From: Lysinibacillus sp. G4S2
GTDB lineage: Bacteria; Bacillota; Bacilli; Bacillales_A; Planococcaceae
Length of the DNA stretch: 64,000 nucleotides
NCBI RefSeq assembly: GCF_030348505.1
Contig: NZ_JAUCFJ010000002.1
Location: 3,104,001 to 3,168,000 of the forward strand
Reading direction: 5' to 3'
The notes under the pieces: generated by a model
What the model saw: the letters and a program-made list of their open reading frames with translations, nothing else
What the model was told of the DNA's origin: nothing
Databases searched by the model: none
Shown: one piece after another, positions 44,069-52,964 of the stretch
Layout: every line of letters begins with the position of its first letter
Position numbering within the stretch: position 1 is the stretch's first letter
Made by a program: the position numbers and the translations under genes

Positions 44069-44970
44069 AAGCTGGGCAACTCCTAGGAGATTAGCGTCAC
44101 AGATTAGACCCTGGAGCAAGCAACGCGAGTAAAGCGGCTCATTCGGACGCCCCCTGGAAGCTTTGCTCTGTGCGAAAGCGTAGCGACAGCAACAACAATT
44201 GTTTTATCTGTGCGAAAGCGTAGCGACAGCAACAATTGTTTTATCTGTGCGAAAGCGTAGCGACAGCAACAATTGTTTTATCTGTGCGAAAGCGTAGCGA
44301 CAGCAACAATTGTTTTATCTGTGCGAAAGCGAAGCGGCAGCAACAATTGTTTTATCTGTGCGAAAGCGAAGCGGCAGCAACAATTGTTTTATCTGTGCGA
44401 AAGCGAAGCGGCAGCAACAATTGTTTTATCTGTGCGAAAGCGAAGCGGCAGCAACAATTGTTTTATCTGTGCGAAAGCGAAGCGGCAGCAACAACAATTG
44501 TTTTATCTGTGCGAAAGCGAAGCGGCAGCAACAACAATTGTTTTATCTGTGCGAAAGCGAGCGGCAGCAACAACAATTGTTTTATCTGTGCGAAAGCGAA
44601 GCGGCAGCAACAACAATTGTTTTATCTGTGCGAAAGCGAAGGCAGCAACAACAATTGTTTTATCTGTGCGAAAGCGAAGCGGCAGCAACAACAATTGTTT
44701 TATCTGTGCGAAAGCGAAGCGGCAACAACAACGTGTTTTTATCTGTGCGAGCGAAGCGGCAGCAACAACAATTGTTTTATCTGTGCGAAAGCGAAGCGGC
44801 AGCAACAACAATTGTTTTATCTGTGCGAAAGCGAAGCGGCAGCAACAACAATTGTTTTATCTGTGCGAAAGCGAAGCGGCAGCAACAACAATTGTTTTAT
44901 CTGTGCGAAAGCGAAGCGGCAGCAACAAAGCGCCCAGTCGGAACGGAAATCAACCACACGTTATGGTGAT
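44059..44970 (+). repeat. Dispersed repeat element, copy interrupted by a tandem array
   Basis: The left part (44059-44167) and right part (44929-44970) together match the reverse complement of the plain copy at 54410-54543. Shared blocks include GATTAGCGTCA, GGCTCAT(T)CGGAC and CTGGGAAAGCGCCCAGT-like sequence, then CGGAACGGAAATCAACC and GGTGATG. The 761-bp minisatellite is inserted at the GGAAAGC/GCCCAG point. Confidence 0.75.
44168..44928 (+). repeat. Minisatellite: 20 tandem units of 37-40 bp
   Basis: Each unit starts CTGTGCGAAAGCG and ends AACAATTGTTTTAT. Units 1-4 carry TAGCGACAGC and units 5-20 AAGCGGCAGC. Units 2-8 are 37 bp (one CAA less), whereas unit 1 and most of 9-20 are 40 bp; units 11, 13, 15 and 16 have small deletions or substitutions. 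Every complete unit except unit 15 contains the palindrome AACAATTGTT. Unit length is 1 mod 3 and it has no stop in any forward frame, so all three forward frames are open across the array. Those open frames are products of the repeat, not genes. Confidence 0.95.
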
Positions 44971-45054
44971 GAACCCAAATTTTTAAAAGTACGAAACTTT
45001 TTAGAAATTGATTCGTATAGTTAATATTATTAAAAAAAGAAAGGATTCTTTATT

Positions 45055-45690
45055 ATGACTTATGCAAACCGCAATCATAACTTGAACAAAATTTTGAAAC
45101 ACTTCGCCTTTATGTGGGTGCTGACAGTAGTCGGTATGTACATTGCTACATTATTACCTCCTGCTATTATCATGCCGCTATCCATTATTACAATTGTGCT
45201 TCTTATCATCGCCTGCTTTGTGCGAAGTCTGAAACTCGCTAATTCCATTATGTATACGATCCCCTTTTTAATGGGAATTTTACTATTTTGGACAACACAA
45301 TTTTTCATTGCAGAGCTAGGACAACAGCTTGTGTTAATTGTTTTCGTAGCGACCGTAGCCATCTTCATTGTGCTAGCACTGATTGGTATGATGATGAATA
45401 AAGACATTTCCAATTGGGGAAGCTATTTATTCACTGTATTAATCGTCGTACTCGTATTTTCGCTAATATTTATGTTTATCCCTGTTAGCAATATGGTAGG
45501 TTTGATTATAGCTGGAATTACCGTGCTATTATTTAGCCTGTATACTGTGTATGATTTTAATCAAATTAAACATAATCACGTTTCAGATGCTGAAGTCGTT
45601 GGTATGGCCTTAAATCTTTACTTAGATTTTATTAATTTATTTACTAATCTGCTAGAAGTAATTTGGCGATTAAAAAATGAGTTTGAATAA
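45055..45690 (+). CDS. Bax inhibitor-1 / YetJ family membrane protein
   Basis: 211 residues, seven hydrophobic segments. The family's C-terminal signature is plain: LYTVYDFNQIKHNHVSDAEV and then ALNLYLDFINLFTNLLEVI (about 163-206), with the aspartates that gate the pH-sensitive calcium leak in B. subtilis YetJ. The N-terminus (NKILKHFAFMWVLTVVGMYI) is the first helix. AAAGAAAGGA precedes ATG. It lies directly after the minisatellite and is monocistronic. Confidence 0.9.
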   Translation: MTYANRNHNLNKILKHFAFMWVLTVVGMYIATLLPPAIIMPLSIITIVLLIIACFVRSLKLANSIMYTIPFLMGILLFWTTQFFIAELGQQLVLIVFVATVAIFIVLALIGMMMNKDISNWGSYLFTVLIVVLVFSLIFMFIPVSNMVGLIIAGITVLLFSLYTVYDFNQIKHNHVSDAEVVGMALNLYLDFINLFTNLLEVIWRLKNEFE

Positions 45691-45770
45691 AATGAAACTT
45701 TAATCAGTGGGGGTTTCTTCATCCCCCACTGATTTTTAGTCTTTACCAATCGGGCTTTTTCGGGCAGTTA
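45691..45770 (+). repeat. Dispersed hairpin repeat acting as terminator of the BI-1 gene
   Basis: AATCAGTGGGGG pairs with CCCCCACTGATT (45702-45734). The segment with flanks matches 36340-36430, so the same mobile-looking terminator module serves two unrelated genes. Confidence 0.7.
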
Positions 45771-45909
45771 TTCACCCACCTCCCATCTTCACTTTCGGTA
45801 CAGATAAATTTTTTCTAATTGAGAACTAATATCATTTGTATTACGGTCTATCTTCGTTGTATACTAAAAGACATCATCAGGTATTTACTACTAAGGGAGG
45901 AAAACTTTT

Positions 45910-46419
45910 ATGTTATCTGAAAAACTACACACAGCACTAAACGAACAAATGAATTTTGAATTTTACTCAGCACATGCCTATATGGCGATGGCGGCATATT
46001 GCACAGATCAAGATTACGATGGCTTTGCCAACTTCTTTTTAGTACAAGCTGAAGAAGAACGCTTCCATGCCATGAAATTTTATAATTTCCTAAGTGATAT
46101 GGGCTACCGCGCAACAATCCATGGCTATGATAGCCCAGAAAATCATTTTGATTCGATTTTAAATGCCTTTAAATCTGCTCTTTCACATGAAAAAGAAGTG
46201 ACTCGCCGCATTTATAATTTATCCGATATCGCTTTAGATGAACGCGAGCACGCAACAATGGCTTTCTTAAAATGGTTCATAGACGAGCAAGTAGAAGAAG
46301 AATCAACGTTTGACACATTAATCCGTAAATTTGAACGCATCGAAAATGACTCCAACGCAATCTTTATGCTTGACGCTGAGTTAGCGAGTCGTACATTTAC
46401 ACCTGATGCTGAAGCATAG
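45910..46419 (+). CDS. ftnA: Ferritin (FtnA type)
   Basis: 169 residues forming a four-helix ferritin subunit; 24 assemble an iron-storage shell. The ferroxidase ligands are in view: E17 in NEQMNFEFYSAHAYMAM, E50 and H53 in QAEEERFHAMKFYNFL, E94 in SHEKEVTRRI, and Q127/E130 in FIDEQVEEESTFDTL. No haem-binding Met of bacterioferritin is needed. AGGGAGG precedes ATG; a strong terminator follows. No Fur box was found by eye. Monocistronic. Confidence 0.93.
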   Translation: MLSEKLHTALNEQMNFEFYSAHAYMAMAAYCTDQDYDGFANFFLVQAEEERFHAMKFYNFLSDMGYRATIHGYDSPENHFDSILNAFKSALSHEKEVTRRIYNLSDIALDEREHATMAFLKWFIDEQVEEESTFDTLIRKFERIENDSNAIFMLDAELASRTFTPDAEA

Positions 46420-46441
46420 AATTAACTAGCTGATATTAAAG

Positions 46442-46479
46442 AAAAAAGAGAAATCGATGCTGTTCGATTTCTCTTTTTT
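46442..46479 (+). terminator. Terminator of the ferritin gene
   Basis: AAAAAAGAGAAATCGA pairs with TCGATTTCTCTTTTTT around 6 nt. Confidence 0.88.
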
Positions 46480-46488
46480 CTTTGTTTG

Positions 46489-46610
46489 ATCTTTAATGAG
46501 CTACAGTTTTGAGATTTATCGAGAACTTTTGATTGTTTATCGACTAACTTTTTCGATTTATCGACCAACTTTATAGATTTATCACCCAACTTTCGAAAAA
46601 TATCGACATC
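46489..46610. repeat. 122-bp dispersed repeat, copy 2 (inverted relative to copy 1)
   Basis: Reverse complement of 19047-19168, same length, with the same GTTGGTCGATAAA-type internal units. Its edge forms the last 12 codons of the anti-sigma fragment on the minus strand, showing it has replaced that gene's original 3' end. Confidence 0.8.
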
Positions 46611-47044
46611 TCCCCCTTTTCATCCAATAGACGTATATCATCAAATCCTAAAATACGCATTTCATTATTTGGGTCAAGCGCAATTGTAATACCTGTACGA
46701 AGTGGTGAAATGGAAACGGACTTGACGATGATATGCTGTTCTTCAAAACTCATTTCTTCATTCAATTCATAGGTTTTCGTTTTCGCTATTGGCTTTTTAA
46801 GTGAAAATGGGATTGTAAGCTCTGTTTGTTTTTCATCTGCAAATTGTAAATATAATTTAAATTCGGCATTGTCGTAATTAATAGGACTCTTAAATGTAGC
46901 CTCAAATTTTCCTTCAATCAAAAATGTTTCCTTTTTGTCAAACCAGCTGTAACTCATTCCAGGAAGTAATACCTTACCATTGAGAAATAGGAATGAGTTT
47001 AGATTCTTTTGTAGCAAAACAATATACGGATATCTTAATATCAA
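46571..47044 (-). pseudogene. Fragment of an ECF anti-sigma / DUF4179-DUF5643-like protein
   Basis: 157 codons encoding an extracytoplasmic immunoglobulin-like domain (KFEATFKSPINYDNAEFKL, IPFSLKKPIAKTKTYELNE and IVKSVSISPLRTGITIALDP). This is typical of the outer part of Bacillus anti-sigma proteins of the DUF4179 group. The N-terminal cytoplasmic and membrane parts are missing, and the C-terminus runs from GFDDIRLLDEKGE straight into the 122-bp repeat. With the truncated sigma gene at 47.8-48.1 kb this is a broken sigma/anti-sigma locus. Family assignment moderate. Confidence 0.65.
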
Positions 47045-47511
47045 AAATCCTTGAAAGCTTAAATAAAGAAAAAAAACCTAATAATATGGTCGCTCTTAGG
47101 AGCGGCCATTTATTTTGAAATAAGGAGGAATATTCAATATATAACAAAAGCACTTTATACATTTATGTACAAATTTTACTGTTTTTTCGCTACAATAGTA
47201 TCAATAACCACTTGTGTATGTGAATGGTAATTTTGCTCGTTTCAATTGTATGTAAAGTACAATGAGAGAATTTGATGGCTTAATAGTACTCGAAAAATAC
47301 ACGATTGGCTGAACTTTAAAATAGGTCTTGCTTTGGTGAATGAGCGTAAGAAGAAGTTTCTGAATTAATGGTTATTTAAGGCTATTCCCTCTCTAACCTT
47401 TTGGACGTGTAGTTTTGTAAAAAAGATTGGTTGTTTATAAAAAAGATAGATAATTTGAAATGAAAGGAACTTAAATAAAAATTCAAAGGAGACGATTATA
47501 GGGGGGCTTTG
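47045..47511. other. Intergenic remains between the broken sigma and anti-sigma genes
   Basis: No intact gene. A hairpin GGTCGCTC/GAGCGGCC near 47070-47105 could be an orphan terminator. The missing middle of the sigma/anti-sigma operon would have lain here but is not recognisable. Confidence 0.4.
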
Positions 47512-47676
47512 ATGTCAAAAGACAAAAAATATATACAAAAAAAGGTGCAGGGTAAATATAGGAGAGTAAAAAAACAAAACAGCGTTAATAAAGATTTCGA
47601 TAAAAAAGAGTTTATTATTCTAGCTATAATAGTTTTGATAATTTACTTTTTGAATGCTTTTATCCCAGAATTTTAG
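47512..47676 (+). CDS. Small single-span membrane protein, 54 residues
   Basis: ATG with AGGGGGG 6 nt upstream. The N-terminal half is very basic (SKDKKYIQKKVQGKYRRVKK), followed by one membrane helix at about residues 33-49 (FIILAIIVLIIYFLNAF) and the tail IPEF. The basic-then-hydrophobic layout is that of a small inner-membrane protein with cytoplasmic N-terminus. No family recognised. It lies inside the broken sigma/anti-sigma locus on the opposite strand. Confidence 0.5.
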   Translation: MSKDKKYIQKKVQGKYRRVKKQNSVNKDFDKKEFIILAIIVLIIYFLNAFIPEF

Positions 47677-47776
47677 AAAAGTGTATTTTCCGAGCAGGGA
47701 AGATTATTATCCAAAAATAATTATTGAAAAAAAGAGTAGTGCAAGTACGAACTACTCTTTAGTTTTTAATTTTTAA

Positions 47777-48136
47777 TCATAAAAGGCCATAACTATTAAT
47801 GATATCTGTCATTTCAAAACGTTCGTGATTCGATACAGTGTCACCGATTTCTATGTCCTCCTGTAAATCTAGACACATACGTTTTTCCCGCATATCATGA
47901 CAAATATTGAGTAAAATTCGGACAAGCCACGTACCAAAATAAGCTGATTCTTTTACGGTATGTATCTTTTTTAAGCTTCGATAAGTAGCTTCTTGCACCG
48001 CCTCAACGGCATCATGCTCATTTTTTAAATAGGCGAATGCCATACGGTACATTGTCTCTTCATATTGACTAAGTAGCTGTAAAAATGCTCGTTCATCTCC
48101 AGCCATCGCACGCCTTATTAACGATTGTTCATCCAT
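47777..48136 (-). pseudogene. Truncated ECF sigma factor lacking region 4
   Basis: 119 codons. Region 2 is good: AMAGDERAFLQLLSQYEETM, RMAFAYLKNEHDAVEAVQEA, then GTWLVRILLNICHDMREKR. After SNHERFEMTDI it ends INSYGLL and stop, just where the linker to region 4 begins, so promoter -35 recognition is lost. GGGAG is 8 nt before ATG 48136. It precedes the anti-sigma fragment on the same strand, the normal order for such an operon. Confidence 0.75.
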
Positions 48137-48304
48137 CAGATTCACTCCCTTCTATTTATTAGACAGTCGAGCTGACATTTTCGTTCGATTTATTTTCATT
48201 TTAAAAATACGATGTTCTTCCCTATTAGTATTCAAAAAGAAAACATATCCAAAAAAATCATGGATATGTTTCATCAGAAGTTATTTATTCATTTCCTTCA
48301 GAGT

Positions 48305-49525
48305 TTACTTTCGTCGCTCATATGGCTTAGCTGCTTCGCTAGCTTTAAAATTATAGACGGGTGTAATCACTTTTAATATCTCAGCAGTTTCCTCGATAAC
48401 AGATGTAATTTCTGACATCGGCTTATATGCCATCGGAGCTTCATCCAATGTTTCTTCATTTACGGATGTTGTCCAAATACCTTGCATCGTTTCTTTAAAA
48501 TCTTCCATGTTTAATGCTTCTTTTGCAGCACGTCGAGAGTACATACGCCCTGCTCCATGTGGTGCAGAGTAATTCCAATCTGCATTCCCTTTCCCCATAC
48601 AAATAAGGGAGCCATCTCGCATATTCATAGGAATTACGAGCTTTTCTCCTTTATTTGCTCGAACAGCTCCTTTTCTTAACGTCATCGTATCCGTATCAAT
48701 ATAGTTATGGATCGTATCAAACGTTTCGTTAAAGTGCCAGTTCATATGCTTAGCAATCGTTTCGGCAATTGTCCAGCGATTCATCCGAGCATATTGCTGA
48801 GCAATTTTCATATCCTGAATATAATCATGAAAATACTCGCCCTCTAAATAGGCCAAATCTTTTGGTACAATAGGATTTTGTTCTTTATAAGCTTTAATCA
48901 TCGCTTGAATTTCTTTTTCTCGCCCCTGATTTTTCAGTTCGGCTATTTTTTCTTTTAAATCTTCTCGCTGCAATGTTTCATAGGCTCTTTTTTGATGCCA
49001 ATTCGCTACCTTAGCTCCGACATAACGCGAGCCAGTATGGATAAGTAAATAATGTGTACCTGCTTCGTCTTTTGCAAGCTCAATAAAATGATTGCCTCCC
49101 CCAAGTGTACCAAGCGATAAATTCGTGTAGTCATCCTTTAAACCGCTCGCTACAAACTGTCTCCCGTCGAATTCAACAAAATGTCGTGCAGGCGATACTT
49201 CCTCATGGATATTCTGCCCGCTTGGTATATGTGCTCGAATTGTAGCATCAAGTTTAGAAAAATCTATATCCGTCTCTTTTAACTCAGCTACAAATACACC
49301 GCAACCTACATCAATACCTACAAGGTTGGGCACTACACGATTCTGAAGCTGAATCGTTGTGCCAATAACACAGCCCTTTCCTGCATGATAATCTGGCATA
49401 ATCCGTACTTTTGTTCCTGCCATAAAAGCCTGATTTGCCAATTCTTTAATTTGATCGATAGCTGATTGTAATGCTGTATTAGAATAGATTTTTGCTTCGG
49501 TAAAACGTCCGTTAATCTGAATCAT
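48305..49525 (-). CDS. rtcB: RtcB family RNA ligase
   Basis: A GTP- and Mn2+-dependent enzyme that joins 2',3'-cyclic phosphate and 5'-OH RNA ends, used in RNA repair. 406 residues, the shorter bacterial RtcB form. Active-site blocks: MPDYHAGKGCVIGTTI at about 43-58, VGIDVGCGVFVAEL at about 68-81 (metal-binding D and C), LGGGNHFIEL at about 140-149, HTGSR at about 160, and APHGAGRMYSRR at about 322-333, whose H is the nucleotidyl-transfer region. The archease partner is not adjacent. AAGGAGGG before ATG. Monocistronic. Confidence 0.93.
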   Translation of the reverse strand: MIQINGRFTEAKIYSNTALQSAIDQIKELANQAFMAGTKVRIMPDYHAGKGCVIGTTIQLQNRVVPNLVGIDVGCGVFVAELKETDIDFSKLDATIRAHIPSGQNIHEEVSPARHFVEFDGRQFVASGLKDDYTNLSLGTLGGGNHFIELAKDEAGTHYLLIHTGSRYVGAKVANWHQKRAYETLQREDLKEKIAELKNQGREKEIQAMIKAYKEQNPIVPKDLAYLEGEYFHDYIQDMKIAQQYARMNRWTIAETIAKHMNWHFNETFDTIHNYIDTDTMTLRKGAVRANKGEKLVIPMNMRDGSLICMGKGNADWNYSAPHGAGRMYSRRAAKEALNMEDFKETMQGIWTTSVNEETLDEAPMAYKPMSEITSVIEETAEILKVITPVYNFKASEAAKPYERRK

Positions 49526-49616
49526 TTTAATCCCTCCTTCTATCTATACGAAAAAATCCTATATTACGTTTCAATTATTTGGCATTTAATCCCAATCGAT
49601 GGAAAAGTACAGTTAC

Positions 49617-49662
49617 AAAAAAATGTCCTAAAAGTTTAAATTACTTTTAGGACATTTTTTTT
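49617..49662. terminator. Terminator of the dynamin-like gene
   Basis: AAAAATGTCCTAAAAG pairs with CTTTTAGGACATTTTT, with T-runs on both strands. Confidence 0.88.
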
Positions 49663-49666
49663 TAGT

Positions 49667-51517
49667 CTATTCTGCATATTGAATTTCTAATTTTTTTGGA
49701 ATTTCTGGTATATCGTTTGATTTTACATCTGCTTCAGCTAGAGCTAACGTATGTAATGGATATTTTTGCTGAGCATCAAAAGGAATCGCTGTACTTTCCA
49801 TTTTATTGTTCATCTGACTACGTGCAAGCAAACCATTATTTGATAAGTCAATGCTCAAAATACTGTTTATTGTTTCTTTGAGCATTTCAATATCTTTTGC
49901 TTTAAGAGGCATTTGCTCGTCCATTAAAAATGGTTGAATCTTTTCTTTAATAAAGCCCTGTGCCTCAATCAAACAAGAAAATTCATTTAATTTATTAGCG
50001 TATAATTGTAATTGACGCTTTTCTTTTGAACGTTGTTGATTAAGCTCTTGCACTTTTTGCTCAATACGTGCCAAACGTTTTTTCGATAAATCCATAAGAT
50101 GACTTTGTACTGATTGAATGGACTGAAGCATCAATGTCTCCGCTTCCTGCACTTTTTCCAAATGTTCAATACACAGTACTTGCTGCCCATTTAACTTGTT
50201 GACACGATCCTTGAAAAATTCGTTTTGTGTATCTTGACCAAAAATTGCTTTCATTAGCCCTTTACCATGAATTTTTTTATGTTGTGCGTCCAATCGTTCA
50301 TATTCACGTATATATTCTCTATGCATATTACGATATTCACGTAACATTTGCTGATAGCTGATTGCATTTTCTGTAAAACTTTCTACTACTTCATCTTGTA
50401 AATAGTCATTTTGCGAAATTGTTTGCAATAATTGATACAGCGTTTGAACTTTTGTAAATACATTGGCCACCACTTCATACTCTTGCTCATATTCAGTTAC
50501 AATAGCTAAATCCCTTTGATAGCGCGAAAACTCATATTGTGTGTCGACAGCATACTTTTCAATATTCTCAACAGCAGATTGGAAAGGATCTCTTTGTGGA
50601 ATAACGGTTAGTTCGAAGCGGAATCGTTCAAGCCATTGTAAGAAGCGAATTAAAATGGCATACGTTTTCTTATCACTATTTTCTGCAACTCGCTGAATCT
50701 CCATAATTAAATGGTCGTACTGGCTTTTTTGCCAAAGCTCATCACTGTTAGTCTGTTTAGCCTCAAGCGCTTCTATTGCAGAGATAGCAACAAAATTACT
50801 GATTAAATGGCCAAATCGTTCTCTCTCTGTATTGATAAACGTCTCCGTATTTTCATTAGAATCAATACCATTGATGACACAAAGAGGTTCAACACCTTTA
50901 TTTTTTAACGTTTCCATCAATAATATTTCTGGATAAATAGCCATTGAACCTGAGCGTAATACCCAAAAGATTTCGTCAACCCGGTTCATTAAAGATTCTG
51001 GGAAATAGGCCATTTCTCCTCCCCCTGCCTCCAATGAAACAGAATCAATAATTGTCACTGATTTTAATAAATCATTTTTCAAATATACTTCAAGGTAATC
51101 TAAATGTTCGCGTAGTATTTGAGATGCAAAAGTATCACCAGTTGTCAATAATTCTAGTTTACTCATATCGAATATCGCTACAACGCCATCTAAAAAATAC
51201 GCCTTTATTTCTTCAGTTTCACCGTATCGCAAAAATGTATTTACACCTGTTGGATGTTGATCACTAACAGGCAATACTTGACGCCCTAGCAATCCATTCA
51301 CAAGTGTTGTTTTTCCAACACGCTCTTTCCCAACAATAAGAATCATCGTTTCATTGTTAGCATCTTGAATGATACGGTTTAAGTGTTTAGCTGTATCTTT
51401 CACATATGTATTTTGTCCAATAATGCCATGCAATTGTCGTAAATGATCAACAAGCTGTGGCAAAATATTATTCGCTGAGGCTGTATACTCGATTGGTACA
51501 TTATCTATAGTTGTCAT
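49667..51517 (-). CDS. Dynamin-family GTPase-like protein
   Basis: 616 residues. The GTPase domain spans about 50-270: P-loop LIVGKERVGKTTLVNGLLG at about 61-79, the switch I threonine in HPTGVNTFLR at about 89-98, a G3-like IIDSVSLEAGGGE at about 155-167 that lacks the usual DxxG spacing, and a degenerate G4 VINGID at about 212. Two long helical regions follow (about 280-390 and 400-530), as in bacterial dynamin-like proteins. Such proteins act in membrane fission or surveillance. ATG at 51517 lies 8 nt after AGAGG; a TTG two codons earlier overlaps it. Monocistronic. Confidence 0.82.
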   Translation of the reverse strand: MTTIDNVPIEYTASANNILPQLVDHLRQLHGIIGQNTYVKDTAKHLNRIIQDANNETMILIVGKERVGKTTLVNGLLGRQVLPVSDQHPTGVNTFLRYGETEEIKAYFLDGVVAIFDMSKLELLTTGDTFASQILREHLDYLEVYLKNDLLKSVTIIDSVSLEAGGGEMAYFPESLMNRVDEIFWVLRSGSMAIYPEILLMETLKNKGVEPLCVINGIDSNENTETFINTERERFGHLISNFVAISAIEALEAKQTNSDELWQKSQYDHLIMEIQRVAENSDKKTYAILIRFLQWLERFRFELTVIPQRDPFQSAVENIEKYAVDTQYEFSRYQRDLAIVTEYEQEYEVVANVFTKVQTLYQLLQTISQNDYLQDEVVESFTENAISYQQMLREYRNMHREYIREYERLDAQHKKIHGKGLMKAIFGQDTQNEFFKDRVNKLNGQQVLCIEHLEKVQEAETLMLQSIQSVQSHLMDLSKKRLARIEQKVQELNQQRSKEKRQLQLYANKLNEFSCLIEAQGFIKEKIQPFLMDEQMPLKAKDIEMLKETINSILSIDLSNNGLLARSQMNNKMESTAIPFDAQQKYPLHTLALAEADVKSNDIPEIPKKLEIQYAE

Positions 51518-51738
51518 CCCCAAAACCTCTTTTCGTATGTATATATATTCATTATAAATGAAACTATCCCCTCTCTAATACATAGTACTTAGAATTAACG
51601 ATAAAAAAGGACAATTTACTTACTTTCAGTTGTCACAAATAGGAAATCATTCTTATACTATAAAACCTACAATCACAGATATTAATTCCCACTCAGACTA
51701 AAAGAAATATTATATATAAATAGTTATTATAAAAATTG

Positions 51739-51774
51739 ATAGGAGAGTTAGGTTTCCAGCACCTTCTCTCCTAC
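51739..51774 (-). terminator. Terminator of the ribokinase gene
   Basis: AGGAGAG pairs with CTCTCCT; the minus strand continues ATCAATTTTTA. The 307-bp gap 51518-51824 shows no gene otherwise. Confidence 0.65.
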
Positions 51775-51824
51775 TCTATCTTATTAAAGTGACTTTTTTA
51801 CTATTAGCACACCGTCATTATACT

Positions 51825-52703
51825 TTACTCTTCTCCAGCCATACGTGCGTAAACCGCTCCAAGTGTTGGCATGCCACTTTGTGCACCTAATTTCTCTACA
51901 GATAAAGAAGCTGCAATATTAGCGAAATACACAGCCTGATCCAAAGACTGTCCTTCTACTAATGCATAAGCAAGTGCACCGTTAAACGTATCGCCTGCAC
52001 CTGTTGTATCTACTGCTCTTGTCATATAACCTGGAACATGAATAGGATACTCACCATCAAAATAGCGTGCTCCATCACTACCTAACGTAATAATCATTTT
52101 ATTAGGATATTTTTCTAATACTTGATCAAAATTATCTCCAAAAATTTCTGTACACTCTGTTTCATTTGGTGTGATATAGGTGATATCCTCCATCCATTGC
52201 ACATCAAAATTTGCCGCTGGTGCTGGATTTAATAAAACAGGTACATTGGCTTCTTTACACAGTTTAATTGCATAAGCAGTCGTTTCCTTTGGAATTTCTA
52301 ACTGCATTATCACCATCTGACTTTTTTGAATGATTTCTTTCGCTGCCTCTATATGCGCAGGCATTAATTCATAATTAGCTCCTGGCACTACAATGATACG
52401 GTTATCGTTATTGTAGATTAGAATATTAGCAATCCCAGTAGGAACTGATGTGCTTGTAATCGCTTCTGTTTGGATGTGCTCTTGCTGCAAACCTTTACGT
52501 AATGACTCACCAAAACTATCTGATCCTACACAGCCAATCATTGTAACTTCACTTCCAAGGCGTGCAGCAGCAACTGCCTGATTCGCCCCTTTTCCACCTG
52601 GGATTGTTTGAAATTCTTTACCAAGAATTGTTTCACCCTGCTTTGGAAAAGCCTCCATTTGCACAACTAAATCCATATTTAAGCTACCTATAACTGTAAT
52701 CAT
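51825..52703 (-). CDS. rbsK: Ribokinase
   Basis: Phosphorylates D-ribose to ribose 5-phosphate. 292 residues of the PfkB fold. Markers: MITVIGSLNMDLVVQMEAFPKQGETI at the N-terminus with substrate-binding Asn and Asp, the di-glycine hinge in PGGKGANQAVAAARLG at about 36-51, and the catalytic anion-hole and base DTTGAGDTFNGALAYAL at about 232-248 (Asp in GAGD). Stands alone without rbsRDACB, so ribose here may come from nucleoside salvage rather than an adjacent transporter. Confidence 0.93.
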   Translation of the reverse strand: MITVIGSLNMDLVVQMEAFPKQGETILGKEFQTIPGGKGANQAVAAARLGSEVTMIGCVGSDSFGESLRKGLQQEHIQTEAITSTSVPTGIANILIYNNDNRIIVVPGANYELMPAHIEAAKEIIQKSQMVIMQLEIPKETTAYAIKLCKEANVPVLLNPAPAANFDVQWMEDITYITPNETECTEIFGDNFDQVLEKYPNKMIITLGSDGARYFDGEYPIHVPGYMTRAVDTTGAGDTFNGALAYALVEGQSLDQAVYFANIAASLSVEKLGAQSGMPTLGAVYARMAGEE

Positions 52704-52964
52704 CTTTTGACCTGCCTTCCTTCTTATTTTTCCATTCTAACTGAGAAAACAGTAGAAAGACAGGATCATTTACATTTGATTATTACGTTTGAAGTATTAG
52801 CATCTCACCTGATTTTCGCTACGGGCTACAATCAGTTGAAAATAGGTATATATTAGCAAAACGGCAACAAAAAAATCCTTTTATCGCTCAATAATAAACC
52901 TATTTTTTCCTAATCAACACGCCTGAAAGTATAGTTAATTATTTTCAATATGCCTATTTTCGAT

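Noticed and set aside
44168-44928. CRISPR array
   Set aside because: Units are contiguous and near-identical over their whole length, with no unique spacers and no cas genes nearby.
44236-45024. Three long overlapping forward frames (262, 237 and 219 codons) and a reverse frame across the 44-kb array
   Set aside because: They are the same repeat read in each phase. The unit has no stops and a length of 1 mod 3, so every frame stays open. No ribosome site or conserved domain.
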